Assembly: GCA_018266765.1 (NCBI GenBank)
Contig: JAFDZU010000036.1
Coordinates: 86,240 to 137,791 of the forward strand
Length of the DNA: 51,552 nucleotides
Direction of reading: 5' to 3'
Source: Bacteroidota bacterium
GTDB taxonomy: Bacteria > Bacteroidota > Ignavibacteria > Kapaibacteriales > UBA961
Under the pieces are notes generated by a model that saw only the letters and a list, made by a program, of their open reading frames with translations, did not search any database and was not told the DNA's origin. Below, in pieces: positions 9,488-17,950 of the stretch; position 1 is the stretch's first letter; each line of letters begins with the position of its first letter. Position numbers and translations under genes: made by a program.

Positions 9488-10102
9488 TTAGTTTTTCGTA
9501 TTTAACATCGTTTTTAGAACGTTTCTAAGTTTATCAACGTCTTGTGAATCCAATCCATCATAATATCCACGAATTTTTCCGGCTTTATCTATTAGAACTA
9601 TTCGTTTACTATGGTCAAGCGGGGCATTTAAAGATGCAATTCTAAATCCTTCTAATGATAAATTCTTGACTGTATCAATAGGCAATCTAAGAAAAGCCCA
9701 TTTATTAGGTTTTGCACCATACCGCTCAGCATATTTTTTCAGTACTTCTTGTGTGTCATTATCAGGATCTACAGAAATTGAAACAAATTTTAAATCTGAA
9801 TAATCCTTAAATTCTCCATATAAAGCACTTAACTGAGAGTTTAGTTTGGGACAGATATCACCACAACTTGTAAACATAAAACTTGTCAGCCAAATATTCC
9901 CTTTTAATTCTTCAGAACTGAATTTTGAACCATCAAAATTTACTCCCGTAAAACTTGGAGCTTCTTTTATTGTAGGTAAATCAATTTTTTTCTGATTTTG
10001 CGGTAGTTCGGAATCGGTTTTGATTCTTGAACAACTACTTAAAAAAAATACACTTATAAATATCCCTAATTCAAATAATCTATATATGTTGCAATTTTTC
10101 AT
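9488..10102 (-). CDS. sco: SCO1/SenC-family copper chaperone for the CuA centre
   Basis: Membrane-anchored thioredoxin-fold protein that loads copper into, or reduces, the CuA site of oxidase subunit II. The start is set at the ATG at 10102 (about 204 aa). This places a signal sequence and a lipobox-like FLSSC at the N-terminus, so it is a probable lipoprotein. The longer frame from 10147 adds 15 residues, overlaps coxD by 26 bases and puts those residues ahead of the signal. The copper-binding CGDICP motif has its cysteines at 80 and 84 counted from the chosen start, with the partner histidine in LDHSKR at about 164. SISVDPDNDT is also typical. It sits between coxD and the small CxxC protein gene. 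Confidence 0.92.
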   Translation of the reverse strand: MKNCNIYRLFELGIFISVFFLSSCSRIKTDSELPQNQKKIDLPTIKEAPSFTGVNFDGSKFSSEELKGNIWLTSFMFTSCGDICPKLNSQLSALYGEFKDYSDLKFVSISVDPDNDTQEVLKKYAERYGAKPNKWAFLRLPIDTVKNLSLEGFRIASLNAPLDHSKRIVLIDKAGKIRGYYDGLDSQDVDKLRNVLKTMLNTKN

Positions 10103-10121
10103 TAATATTACCACACGAATC

Positions 10122-10430
10122 TTAAGGGCCAAGGACATTAAGTGCAAAAGTTAAAACACAAAACAAAAATATAGGTACAAAAATAAAGGCACGAAGGAAT
10201 TTATTATCAAACTTAATGTGCATAAATATATAAATAACCATTGCTGCTTTTGCGAATGCAATAATTAAACCTATTGTTATATGTAAAGTACCACCAATTT
10301 CTCCCCAACTTTTTGGAACCCAATCCATTGCGGCTAGAACTGTTAAAGCAGTAAATATAAACAACCATGTAAATACTTTAATATACTGCTTAATCATCAG
10401 TTCGTCAGAAGGATGTTCATGATGTCCCAT
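10122..10430 (-). CDS. coxD: Cytochrome c oxidase subunit IV (bacterial CoxD type)
   Basis: A 102-aa membrane protein with a histidine-rich N-terminus (MGHHEH) and three hydrophobic helices, at about residues 17-35, 45-69 and 78-99. It matches the small prokaryotic subunit IV of caa3/aa3-type oxidases. The motif FMHIKFDNKF between helices 2 and 3 is characteristic. It is 20 bases after coxC. It has no redox ligand; its role is structural. Confidence 0.88.
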   Translation of the reverse strand: MGHHEHPSDELMIKQYIKVFTWLFIFTALTVLAAMDWVPKSWGEIGGTLHITIGLIIAFAKAAMVIYIFMHIKFDNKFLRAFIFVPIFLFCVLTFALNVLGP

Positions 10431-10450
10431 AAGAATTACTTTCTAATATA

Positions 10451-11071
10451 TTAATGATGTGAAGGAAATATAAGATATAAAATCGGGAATAAAAATATCC
10501 ACACTAAATCCACAAAGTGCCAGTAAAGTCCAAGAGTTTCTAATTTTACAGGTTTGTTGTATCCTTGTTTTGTAAAGGATTTTGAAAGCATATATATCAT
10601 TGGTATTAACCCTAATATAACGTGCAACGCGTGAAATCCGGTCATTGTAAAATAAAAAGCAAAGAATACATTCGACCAAGGAAATATTCCATGTGGAAAC
10701 ACAGGATCTACGTGGTTAAATTTTGATGTATATTCGATTGTTTTTACAATTAAAAATATAAACCCACAAACGATCGTAAGCCCTAGAAATAATTGAAAGT
10801 TTTTCTTGTTTCCACGTTGCAAATTCAATATTGAGAGTGCCATAGTAAGAGAACTGCCTATAAGAACTGCAGTATTTAATAAAGCAAGCCATTTATTTAA
10901 TTCTGCGGCAGAATGAGAGAACACTTCAAGATTTGAATTTCGTAGCACTATAAAAGCACCAAAAAAACCACTGAAAAACATAATTTCAGATGCAAGAAAT
11001 ATCCACATTGCTAATTTTCCGTGTGGTACTCCGCTTACCGGCTCGTGTGCTAATGAAAGACCTGCTGACAT
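10451..11071 (-). CDS. coxC: Cytochrome c oxidase subunit III
   Basis: A 206-aa membrane protein with five transmembrane helices, the short prokaryotic form of subunit III (mitochondrial forms have seven). The family stretch MTGFHALHVILGLI lies around residues 139-152, and YWHFVDLVWIFLFPILYLIF closes the protein before a SHH tail. An AAGG ribosome-binding site precedes the ATG. It is 54 bases after ctaB and 20 before coxD. Subunit III holds lipid and supports stable proton uptake in subunit I. Confidence 0.93.
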   Translation of the reverse strand: MSAGLSLAHEPVSGVPHGKLAMWIFLASEIMFFSGFFGAFIVLRNSNLEVFSHSAAELNKWLALLNTAVLIGSSLTMALSILNLQRGNKKNFQLFLGLTIVCGFIFLIVKTIEYTSKFNHVDPVFPHGIFPWSNVFFAFYFTMTGFHALHVILGLIPMIYMLSKSFTKQGYNKPVKLETLGLYWHFVDLVWIFLFPILYLIFPSHH

Positions 11072-11125
11072 ATAATTATACCTTGTATAAATCTATGAAT
11101 ATTCAATAATTATAAATACGTTTAC

Positions 11126-12013
11126 TTAAAGTTTATTTAAAAACATAAGTATTATTAACCCTGTAAGGAAAAAATACGATGATAATAAAGTTGCTCTAGC
11201 ATTATCATGTGTTCTATCCAATCTAAATTTCAATGCAAACCCGATAAAAATCAAATTCAATACTATTGCACCAATCGCATATACAATTCCAACAACTCCG
11301 ATTTGCCACAATGCTAATGATACCGGAAGCAACAATAAGCAATATATTAAAGTTTCAGTACTTACCCTTTTCCCCGAATCGTCAACTACCACAGTCATTA
11401 TAAAACCACCTCTTTCATAGTCTTTTTTGTACATCCAAGACAAAGAAAGAAAATGAGGCAATTGCCAAATAAACATTATACCGAAAAGAACTATTGCAGG
11501 AGCTTCTATTGAATTTTTATATGCTGTCCACCCTCCCAACATTGGCAAAGCCCCCGGTATTGCTCCAACAAACAACGACAAAACACTTTTTCTTTTTAAT
11601 GGAGTGTAAATTACTACATAAGAAACCCATGTTGCGATTGCAATTAACAAAGTAAGATAATTTACAAAGAACAGACAAACTGCACCAAAAACTGACAACA
11701 CTATTCCATACAAAAGACCGCTTCCTGCTGAAATATTACCAGACGGTAACGCTCTATTCATAGTCCTTTTCATCAATTTGTCAATATCACGTTCAATATA
11801 ATTATTCAGAACGCAACTACCGGCACAAATTAACGTTGATCCTGCTATAGCAAGAAATAATCGGTAAAAATGAGAAAGAACGCTAAAATATTCTAATGAT
11901 GATTCCGGAATTGCTAAATAATATCCCGTTGAAGTTGTCAAAACTACCATTCGGGTAATTCCGGGTTTTGTTAGATTATAAAATGACGATAATTTTTGAT
12001 AAACTGAGTTCAT
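11126..12013 (-). CDS. ctaB: Protoheme IX farnesyltransferase (heme O synthase)
   Basis: UbiA-superfamily membrane prenyltransferase that adds the farnesyl group to heme B, giving heme O, the first step to heme A. The product is 295 aa with about nine helices. The first aspartate-rich motif, NNYIERDIDKLMKRTMNRAL, begins near residue 70. The second conserved loop reads YKKDYERGGF, around residues 195-205. The gene is embedded in the oxidase operon between ctaA and coxC (gaps of 40 and 54 bases), so cofactor synthesis is made together with the enzyme. Confidence 0.95.
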   Translation of the reverse strand: MNSVYQKLSSFYNLTKPGITRMVVLTTSTGYYLAIPESSLEYFSVLSHFYRLFLAIAGSTLICAGSCVLNNYIERDIDKLMKRTMNRALPSGNISAGSGLLYGIVLSVFGAVCLFFVNYLTLLIAIATWVSYVVIYTPLKRKSVLSLFVGAIPGALPMLGGWTAYKNSIEAPAIVLFGIMFIWQLPHFLSLSWMYKKDYERGGFIMTVVVDDSGKRVSTETLIYCLLLLPVSLALWQIGVVGIVYAIGAIVLNLIFIGFALKFRLDRTHDNARATLLSSYFFLTGLIILMFLNKL

Positions 12014-12053
12014 AGTTTGAATTAAGGTAGCACGGAAAAAGGACTACCTAAAA

Positions 12054-13031
12054 TTAAATTTGAGAACTAACAGTAAATAATTTCTCGTTTTTTACCTGCT
12101 CAACCTCAAAATTTCTAATTGATAAAATAAATGTAACTGCATTTGCAATAAGGAGCAAAGAACCAACTGCCACATGTGCAGTATTCGGTATAACATCTCT
12201 AACTGTTAATATTATCAAGGCACCCAGAGTTATTTGAACTATAATAAGAATCGTAGCAGAAGCCGATGATAAACGTAACATTGCCAATATACTTCCGCCT
12301 CGATAAACTTTTATATATTGTACAATAATAAGTACACTTAAAATCAATGCACCAACTCTATGACAGTAATGAATAACTACTTGATAATTATAAAGCGAAA
12401 AATCAGGAATTATCTTACCGTATGCAAGTGGAAAATCAGGAATTGCCATACCACTATACGTATGTCTTGTGAGTGCGCCGAGGAATATCTGAATAAATGT
12501 AAATATAAATGTACTACCAAATAAAAATTTATTGTTAAATGTAATCATATTATTGTGTTTAGTAGCTATTTCTAACCACCATCGAGAAGTCATTATAGAT
12601 AACACAACAGTAAAAATTAAGAATATTTGTGCAAGCATCCCATGAGAAGCCGATACAGCTGTTGGCAGTTGCATTCTGACTGTCAAACCACCTAAAATTC
12701 CTTGTAAACAAACAGCAAGCAGAGCAAATGAAGCGACTTTTCTAAGATAAGTACTACCTTTTTTTTTCTCTAAAATCCATACCCAAATAAATTCAATTAT
12801 CATTAAAAAACCAACAAATGAAGCGAACAATCTGTGACCATGTTCATATTTTATTCCACCTGTCCATTTACTAATAGGATATGTAAACATATTCTGACCA
12901 TACGTTGTAGGCCAGTCAGGAACCGAAAGTCCGGATCCTGTACTGTGTACCAATCCACCCAGAGTTATTAATATCAAAGTACAAAACGTCAAAAAAATAC
13001 TAAACCGATGAAGCTGTCTATAAGGGTACAT
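12054..13031 (-). CDS. ctaA: Heme A synthase (CtaA/COX15)
   Basis: Eight-helix membrane enzyme that converts heme O to heme A. The product is 325 aa, and both four-helix halves carry paired histidines: EHGHR (H64, H66) and ASHGM in the first half, IHYCHR and NTAHVAVG in the second. The extracytoplasmic loop GSGLSVPDWPTTYG is repeated in diverged form as SGMAIPDFPLAYG. It does not carry the cysteine pair seen in some Gram-positive forms. It is 14 bases after coxA. Together with ctaB it predicts an a-type heme oxidase. Confidence 0.95.
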   Translation of the reverse strand: MYPYRQLHRFSIFLTFCTLILITLGGLVHSTGSGLSVPDWPTTYGQNMFTYPISKWTGGIKYEHGHRLFASFVGFLMIIEFIWVWILEKKKGSTYLRKVASFALLAVCLQGILGGLTVRMQLPTAVSASHGMLAQIFLIFTVVLSIMTSRWWLEIATKHNNMITFNNKFLFGSTFIFTFIQIFLGALTRHTYSGMAIPDFPLAYGKIIPDFSLYNYQVVIHYCHRVGALILSVLIIVQYIKVYRGGSILAMLRLSSASATILIIVQITLGALIILTVRDVIPNTAHVAVGSLLLIANAVTFILSIRNFEVEQVKNEKLFTVSSQI

Positions 13032-13045
13032 TACAACGTAATTCG

Positions 13046-14875
13046 TTAGTGTCCACCATGACTTAGAGATGAAACCTGACTTTTATTCTCATCACCAACT
13101 ACTTCAGGTGCTTCCCATTGTGGCCAATAATCTAATTTTCTATCAGGATGCGAATATTCATACGGTCCGCGATATACTGTAATATCTTTATCAAAATTTC
13201 CATGACCTGGTTTAGCAGGTGCTGCCCAATCCAATGTGTTAGCTCTCCATGGATTACGTGGAGCATTTCTACCATATTTGAGCGACCAAAGAATATTAAA
13301 TATGAGTATCAATTGTGATGCACCTAGTATAAAAGCTGAAATCGTTATAAATTGATTCATTGGTTGAAAATGCTTGAGAAAATCATAAACATATGGGTCA
13401 TAGACTCTTCTCATGTGACCTCCAACGCCTAAAATATGCATTGGATAAAAAGTCAAGTTAAAAAATGCAAATGACCAATAAAAGTGTTTTCGTCCCCAAG
13501 ATTCATTTAACATTTTTCCAAACATTTTAGGAAACCAATAATAAATCCCTGCGAATATTCCAAACAACGATCCGCCAAAAAGAACATAATGAATATGAGC
13601 AACAATGAAATAAGTATCGTGAATATAAATATCAACTGGAGCTGAAGCCATAAATATTCCACTTAAACCACCAATAACAAAAGTTGCTATGAATGCTAAA
13701 GCATTCAAATTAGCTGTGGCAAATTTAATGTTTCCTCTCCATATAGTACCAAGCCAATTAAAAATCTTAATTGCAGACGGTACTGCTATCACTATCGTAG
13801 AAAGCATAAATGTAGTGCCCAACAGTGGATTCATTCCTGATTGGAACATGTGATGCCCCCAAACAATAAATCCAAGGAATGCAATTCCCATAATAGCAAA
13901 TATCATGGCTTTATATCCAAATATTGGCTTTCTTGAAAAAGTTGAAAGTACATCTGATACTATTCCCATCGTTGGGAGAATCATAATATATACTGCCGGA
14001 TGAGAATAGAACCAAAAAAGATGTTGCCACAGTATTGGCTGCCCACCACCTGAATACAAAGCACCTTTTGCATGAACTAAATGACTAGGCACAAAGAAAC
14101 TGGTATGAAGAAATTGATCCATGAATTGCATCGAAATAGCAGCTGCAAGCACAGGAGTTCCCAAGGTAATAAGTATTGCAGTAATAAACAAAGCCCAAAC
14201 TGTTAAAGGCATACGGAACATTGTCATTCCTTTTGCTCTTTTATTCAATATTGTCGTTATATAATTTACAGCTCCCATAATCGAGGAAAAACCTACTAAA
14301 AACATACCGACCAACCAAAGAGTTTGACCTTTATCTGCTAATGCTGCCAGTGTAGGATAACTAGTCCATCCAGCAGCAGCCGAACCACCTTCTACAAAAA
14401 AACCAGCACATACCAACATACCTGCAGGAGGAACAAGCCAAAATGAATACATATTCAGTTTTGGCAGTGCCATATCATCAGTACCAATCATTAATGGAAT
14501 ACACTGATTTCCAAAAGCACCAACTGCAAGTGGAATAATGACCAAAAATATCATTATTGTGCCATGCATAGAGAGTAACTGAGCATAAAAGTTAGGTTGA
14601 ATTGCACCACCTGCCACCAACGTATCAGGAAGAAACTTACCAATAAGTGGTATTGCTTCTCCAGGATATGCAAGTTGCCAACGAATCAACATAGCCATAA
14701 ATCCACCGACCAATAAGAAAAATAACGCAACAAATAAAAATTGTCGAGCAATTACTTTGTGATCAGTCGAAAAAATATACTTCTGTACAAAAGATAATTC
14801 GTGGTGATCATGAGAATGGTCATGATCATGAGAATGATTCGTTGTTTCGTGAAGAGAAATCGTTGCCGTATCCAT
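13046..14875 (-). CDS. coxA: Cytochrome c oxidase subunit I, type A2 heme-copper oxidase
   Basis: Catalytic subunit that reduces oxygen at the heme a3-CuB site, 609 aa. Ligands visible: H104 and H429 for the low-spin heme, H427 for the high-spin heme, and H292, H341 and H342 for CuB. Y296 in HPAVY is the cross-linked tyrosine. The D-channel glutamate of the A1 type is replaced: the sequence reads Y290-S291-HPAVY, the YS signature of type A2. K323 in GYKAM fits the K-channel lysine. The N-terminus is histidine-rich (residues 14-25) and the C-terminus ends SHGGH. It is 50 bases after coxB and 14 before ctaA. Confidence 0.97.
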   Translation of the reverse strand: MDTATISLHETTNHSHDHDHSHDHHELSFVQKYIFSTDHKVIARQFLFVALFFLLVGGFMAMLIRWQLAYPGEAIPLIGKFLPDTLVAGGAIQPNFYAQLLSMHGTIMIFLVIIPLAVGAFGNQCIPLMIGTDDMALPKLNMYSFWLVPPAGMLVCAGFFVEGGSAAAGWTSYPTLAALADKGQTLWLVGMFLVGFSSIMGAVNYITTILNKRAKGMTMFRMPLTVWALFITAILITLGTPVLAAAISMQFMDQFLHTSFFVPSHLVHAKGALYSGGGQPILWQHLFWFYSHPAVYIMILPTMGIVSDVLSTFSRKPIFGYKAMIFAIMGIAFLGFIVWGHHMFQSGMNPLLGTTFMLSTIVIAVPSAIKIFNWLGTIWRGNIKFATANLNALAFIATFVIGGLSGIFMASAPVDIYIHDTYFIVAHIHYVLFGGSLFGIFAGIYYWFPKMFGKMLNESWGRKHFYWSFAFFNLTFYPMHILGVGGHMRRVYDPYVYDFLKHFQPMNQFITISAFILGASQLILIFNILWSLKYGRNAPRNPWRANTLDWAAPAKPGHGNFDKDITVYRGPYEYSHPDRKLDYWPQWEAPEVVGDENKSQVSSLSHGGH

Positions 14876-14925
14876 GTGATATTATCCCTATAAAGATGTT
14901 TCTTTGTTTTACGTATGAGAAATAC

Positions 14926-15753
14926 TTAATGATGTGATTCTTTTGCCGGTTCTTCAACTGTTGGAGTTGGTAAAGCCGGAGGATTTGCTAACAGATTTGC
15001 TTTAATTGCACTATATTTTTCGTCAAGCCATTTATCATATTCTACTTCAGATTGCATAAAAACTTCTCCTCGCATAGAATAATGTCCGCTTCCACAAAGT
15101 TCTGCACAAGCAAGCTCATATTTTCCAGATTTAAATCCGTTAAACCAAATTTTTATCCATTGTCCGGGTAGAGCATCTTGTTTAACACGAAAGTTTGGAA
15201 GAAAGAAACTATGAATTACATCCATTGTAGATAAATTTACGACTACGTTCTTATTGATTGGAAGATGAATTTGATTCATTGTTATTAAATCATCAAATCC
15301 AGCTGGGTCGTTCTTATCTATTCCAAAAGGATTACTTGGTGTCATCTGTGATCGATCTTTTTTACCGAATACTCCGTCGGGACCAGGATAGCGAATATTC
15401 CACCCAAATTGATATGCCATAACTTCAACTGATACATCAGGATGTGGAACACGCCATTCAGATTTGGTTCGAGTCCACATGTCTTCGCTCCACAAACCTA
15501 TCAAAATAAAAACAATAGAAGGAAGTAATGTCCAAGTAAATTCCAAAGCATTGCTACCATGGAAGTGATATCCTTTGCGGTTTGGGTTAAAGCGATATTT
15601 GATGATAAATGCAATCAATAAACCATAGGTTAGGAAAAAGATAACAACCGAAAACCAGTAAATAACTGCAAACATATCATCTAATTGCTTACTATAGGTA
15701 CTTACTCCTTCAGGAAAGAATGTAAGCATATCTTTATAAAGCCACTCAAGCAT
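14926..15753 (-). CDS. coxB: Cytochrome c oxidase subunit II with CuA site
   Basis: Electron-entry subunit of the oxidase, 275 aa. Two transmembrane helices (about 28-52 and 72-90) precede a periplasmic cupredoxin domain. The binuclear CuA ligands are complete: H181, C216, E218, C220, H224 and M227 in CAELCGSGHYSM. No cytochrome c domain is fused at the C-terminus, which ends ESHH, so electrons must come from a separate cytochrome c or directly from ACIII. An AAAGGT ribosome-binding site precedes the ATG. It follows the cytochrome c lipoprotein gene after 96 bases. Confidence 0.96.
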   Translation of the reverse strand: MLEWLYKDMLTFFPEGVSTYSKQLDDMFAVIYWFSVVIFFLTYGLLIAFIIKYRFNPNRKGYHFHGSNALEFTWTLLPSIVFILIGLWSEDMWTRTKSEWRVPHPDVSVEVMAYQFGWNIRYPGPDGVFGKKDRSQMTPSNPFGIDKNDPAGFDDLITMNQIHLPINKNVVVNLSTMDVIHSFFLPNFRVKQDALPGQWIKIWFNGFKSGKYELACAELCGSGHYSMRGEVFMQSEVEYDKWLDEKYSAIKANLLANPPALPTPTVEEPAKESHH

Positions 15754-15849
15754 AGTAATTACCTTTTAAACTATAGTATTTGAAGTATATAGTAATGTAT
15801 TTGAAATTGATTGATAATAAATAAAAAAAATAGCCGATTGATTCAAACA

Positions 15850-16395
15850 TCACATCGGCGATTGCAATTCACTTTCATCCCACCCTTTCATTCGGGAAGC
15901 TGTTTTTTCACGGACTGCTTTGACTTCATCAGGAGTAACTGCTGGTGCGCTATTACCCCAATTTGACCGAACATAAGTAAGTACGTCTGCTATTTCTTGG
16001 TCAGTCATGGAATCTTTCCAAGGAGCCATTAATCCATTGTACTCTTTTCCCCCACGTACTATTTTACCTTTAAATCCATGTAGAACAATACGAATTGGTC
16101 GAGTAGATTCGCCTGTTGCAAATTCAGAACCAGCCAGAGGCGGATACGTTCCGGGAAGCCCTTTCCCATTTCCTTGGTGACATGTAGCACATATTTTACT
16201 GAAGACTGCCGCACCTGGACCTCCGCTTGTAGCTGTACCACCTGCTTCTACTTGTTTTTTGGCATCAGGATCAACAAAAACAGGATCATCCCCAAGATGA
16301 ACAAAAAAACCCTTTACATTACATCCGGCTATAAATAATATACTAATGAAGGAGAGAGAGAGAATACTTCTAGGAGAGAGTAAAAATTTCATCAT
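15850..16395 (-). CDS. Monoheme cytochrome c lipoprotein
   Basis: A 181-aa periplasmic cytochrome c. The N-terminus is a lipoprotein signal ending at a lipobox (LFIAGC, C25). A low-complexity glycine/threonine/alanine stretch at about 51-63 precedes a class I cytochrome domain with one heme motif, C69-ATC-H73. A distal methionine candidate is M103 in LMAPWKD. Two adjacent ATG codons could start it. It is the first gene of the oxidase-ACIII operon. A lipid-tethered cytochrome encoded here is a good candidate shuttle between ActE and CuA, since CoxB has no heme domain of its own. That role is inferred from context. Confidence 0.9.
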   Translation of the reverse strand: MMKFLLSPRSILSLSFISILFIAGCNVKGFFVHLGDDPVFVDPDAKKQVEAGGTATSGGPGAAVFSKICATCHQGNGKGLPGTYPPLAGSEFATGESTRPIRIVLHGFKGKIVRGGKEYNGLMAPWKDSMTDQEIADVLTYVRSNWGNSAPAVTPDEVKAVREKTASRMKGWDESELQSPM

Positions 16396-16645
16396 TAATT
16401 ACGCTGAAAATAATTACAAAAAATCGCTCAAAAATGCCACTTTGTTACAATTCACTTCTCAAAATTACAAGCAATTCCCTATTTGAACAAATGTTTTTTG
16501 AAAATATTTTTACTAAATTTACCAAAAGACAGGAAACTAAAAATCTATTTCCTTACTCTTAAAAGAGTTATTACATCACTCTAAAATTTTAGTTTTTTTT
16601 AAATGTTTCAGAATTAGGTGGAAGCAAAGTAAAGAATTGTATGTT
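16396..16645 (-). promoter_or_regulatory. Upstream region of the oxidase-ACIII operon
   Basis: This 250-base AT-rich gap precedes the first gene of the long respiratory operon and follows pyrC on the same strand, so it should hold the operon promoter. It contains an AGGAAA/TTTCCT inverted repeat at 16531-16553, a near-palindrome around 16555-16568, and the palindrome CTAAAATTTTAG at 16581-16592 beside a run of eight T. I cannot assign -35/-10 or -33/-7 boxes with confidence. Confidence 0.4.
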
Positions 16646-17929
16646 TCAAAATTTTGAAGAGAAAATTTGATTGTTATTTATTGTAAATTTTGGCTTACCT
16701 GTTAAAATAATCCCTTGAAACGGTGAGTTTTTTGACATAGAACAACTTAACTCTAAATTTACTGTCCACTGTTCATCAGGAGCAAAAATTGTTAAATTAG
16801 GGATTTCTCCAACAGAAATAATTGGTTGTGGTATTTGTAGTATTTTACGAGGATTTACACTCATTTTTTCGATAAATTGATTTAATGTAAGTTTTTTAGA
16901 ATGAACTAAATATGTTAAACCAAGCCCCAAAGCAGTTTCTAAACCTGTAATTCCATTTGCCGCATTAGAAAATTCACATTGTTTCTCATGGATTGCATGT
17001 GGTGCATGGTCTGTAGCAATACAATCAATAGTGCCATCAGCTAATCCTTCAATAATTGCTTCTACATCTTCAATCGTACGTAATGGAGGATTCATTTTTG
17101 CATTTGTATTATAGCCACGTACCGATTCATCTGTCAATACAAAATGATGTGGAGTGACCTCACAACTTACTCTTTGTCCCCTTTTTTTTGCTTCACGAAC
17201 TAATCGTACAGCTCCTTTTGTGCTAATGTGTGCAGCATGATACCGACGATTTCCACAGTATTCTGCCAACAGAATATCTCGTGCAATTATAACGTCTTCC
17301 GCAACTGTTGGATAGCCTTTCAATCCTAGTTCTGTAGAAACTTTACCTTCATTCATTGCAAAGTTTCGTGTCATTGAGTGTTCTTCACAATGTTGTGTTA
17401 ATAATGCATCCCATTGAGCTGTATAATCAAAAGCTCGTCTCATCATTTCAGCACTTTCAAGGCACGAACCGTCATCCGAGAACATAACTGCGCCTGCTTC
17501 AATAAGAGACAGTAAAGGTGCAAGATCCTTCCCTTCCCTACTTTTCGTCATTGTTGCACATGGAAATACATCTACTAAATTTCCTTTTGATCTGCTTTTT
17601 ATATATTCTATTACAGCAACCGAATCAACTGCAGGTGAAGTATTTGGCATACATACAACTCCGGTAAATCCACCATTTGCTGCTGCTAATGTTCCAGTTT
17701 GAATTGTTTCTTTGTATTCATGACCCGGTTCTCTTAGGTGTACATGCATATCAAACAATCCCGGACTACATACTAAATCTGAACCACTAATAATCCGAGT
17801 CTTGTCTGAAATTGTTGGTGTGTATTTCCCGACATATTGTATTAATCCTTCTTGTATATGAATGTTAAGACGTTCGTCAATATTCTGAATAGGACTTATT
17901 ACTCGTATATTACTAAAATATATATTCAT
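16646..17929 (-). CDS. pyrC: Dihydroorotase (class I)
   Basis: Zinc amidohydrolase that closes N-carbamoyl-aspartate to dihydroorotate, step three of pyrimidine synthesis. The product is 427 aa. Metal and active-site residues are in place: H62 and H64 in DMHVHLREPG, D152 in FSDDG, H180 in TQHCEEH, H231/H234 in HAAHIS, and D307 in ATDHAPH. The FSDDG aspartate, rather than a carboxylated lysine, is the mark of the class I long form. It is the last gene of the four-gene operon, 21 bases after rnhB. No other pyr gene is in the window. Confidence 0.95.
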   Translation of the reverse strand: MNIYFSNIRVISPIQNIDERLNIHIQEGLIQYVGKYTPTISDKTRIISGSDLVCSPGLFDMHVHLREPGHEYKETIQTGTLAAANGGFTGVVCMPNTSPAVDSVAVIEYIKSRSKGNLVDVFPCATMTKSREGKDLAPLLSLIEAGAVMFSDDGSCLESAEMMRRAFDYTAQWDALLTQHCEEHSMTRNFAMNEGKVSTELGLKGYPTVAEDVIIARDILLAEYCGNRRYHAAHISTKGAVRLVREAKKRGQRVSCEVTPHHFVLTDESVRGYNTNAKMNPPLRTIEDVEAIIEGLADGTIDCIATDHAPHAIHEKQCEFSNAANGITGLETALGLGLTYLVHSKKLTLNQFIEKMSVNPRKILQIPQPIISVGEIPNLTIFAPDEQWTVNLELSCSMSKNSPFQGIILTGKPKFTINNNQIFSSKF

Positions 17930-17950
17930 ACTTTATAAAATTATATAAAT

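Noticed and set aside
10443-10679. Open frame of 78 codons inside coxC in another frame
   Set aside because: Fully contained in the well-supported coxC coding frame; nothing recognisable in its product.
16555-16600. Palindromes beside a T run as an intrinsic terminator
   Set aside because: The T run suits only the plus strand, and no plus-strand gene ends here; kept only as a note on the operon upstream region.
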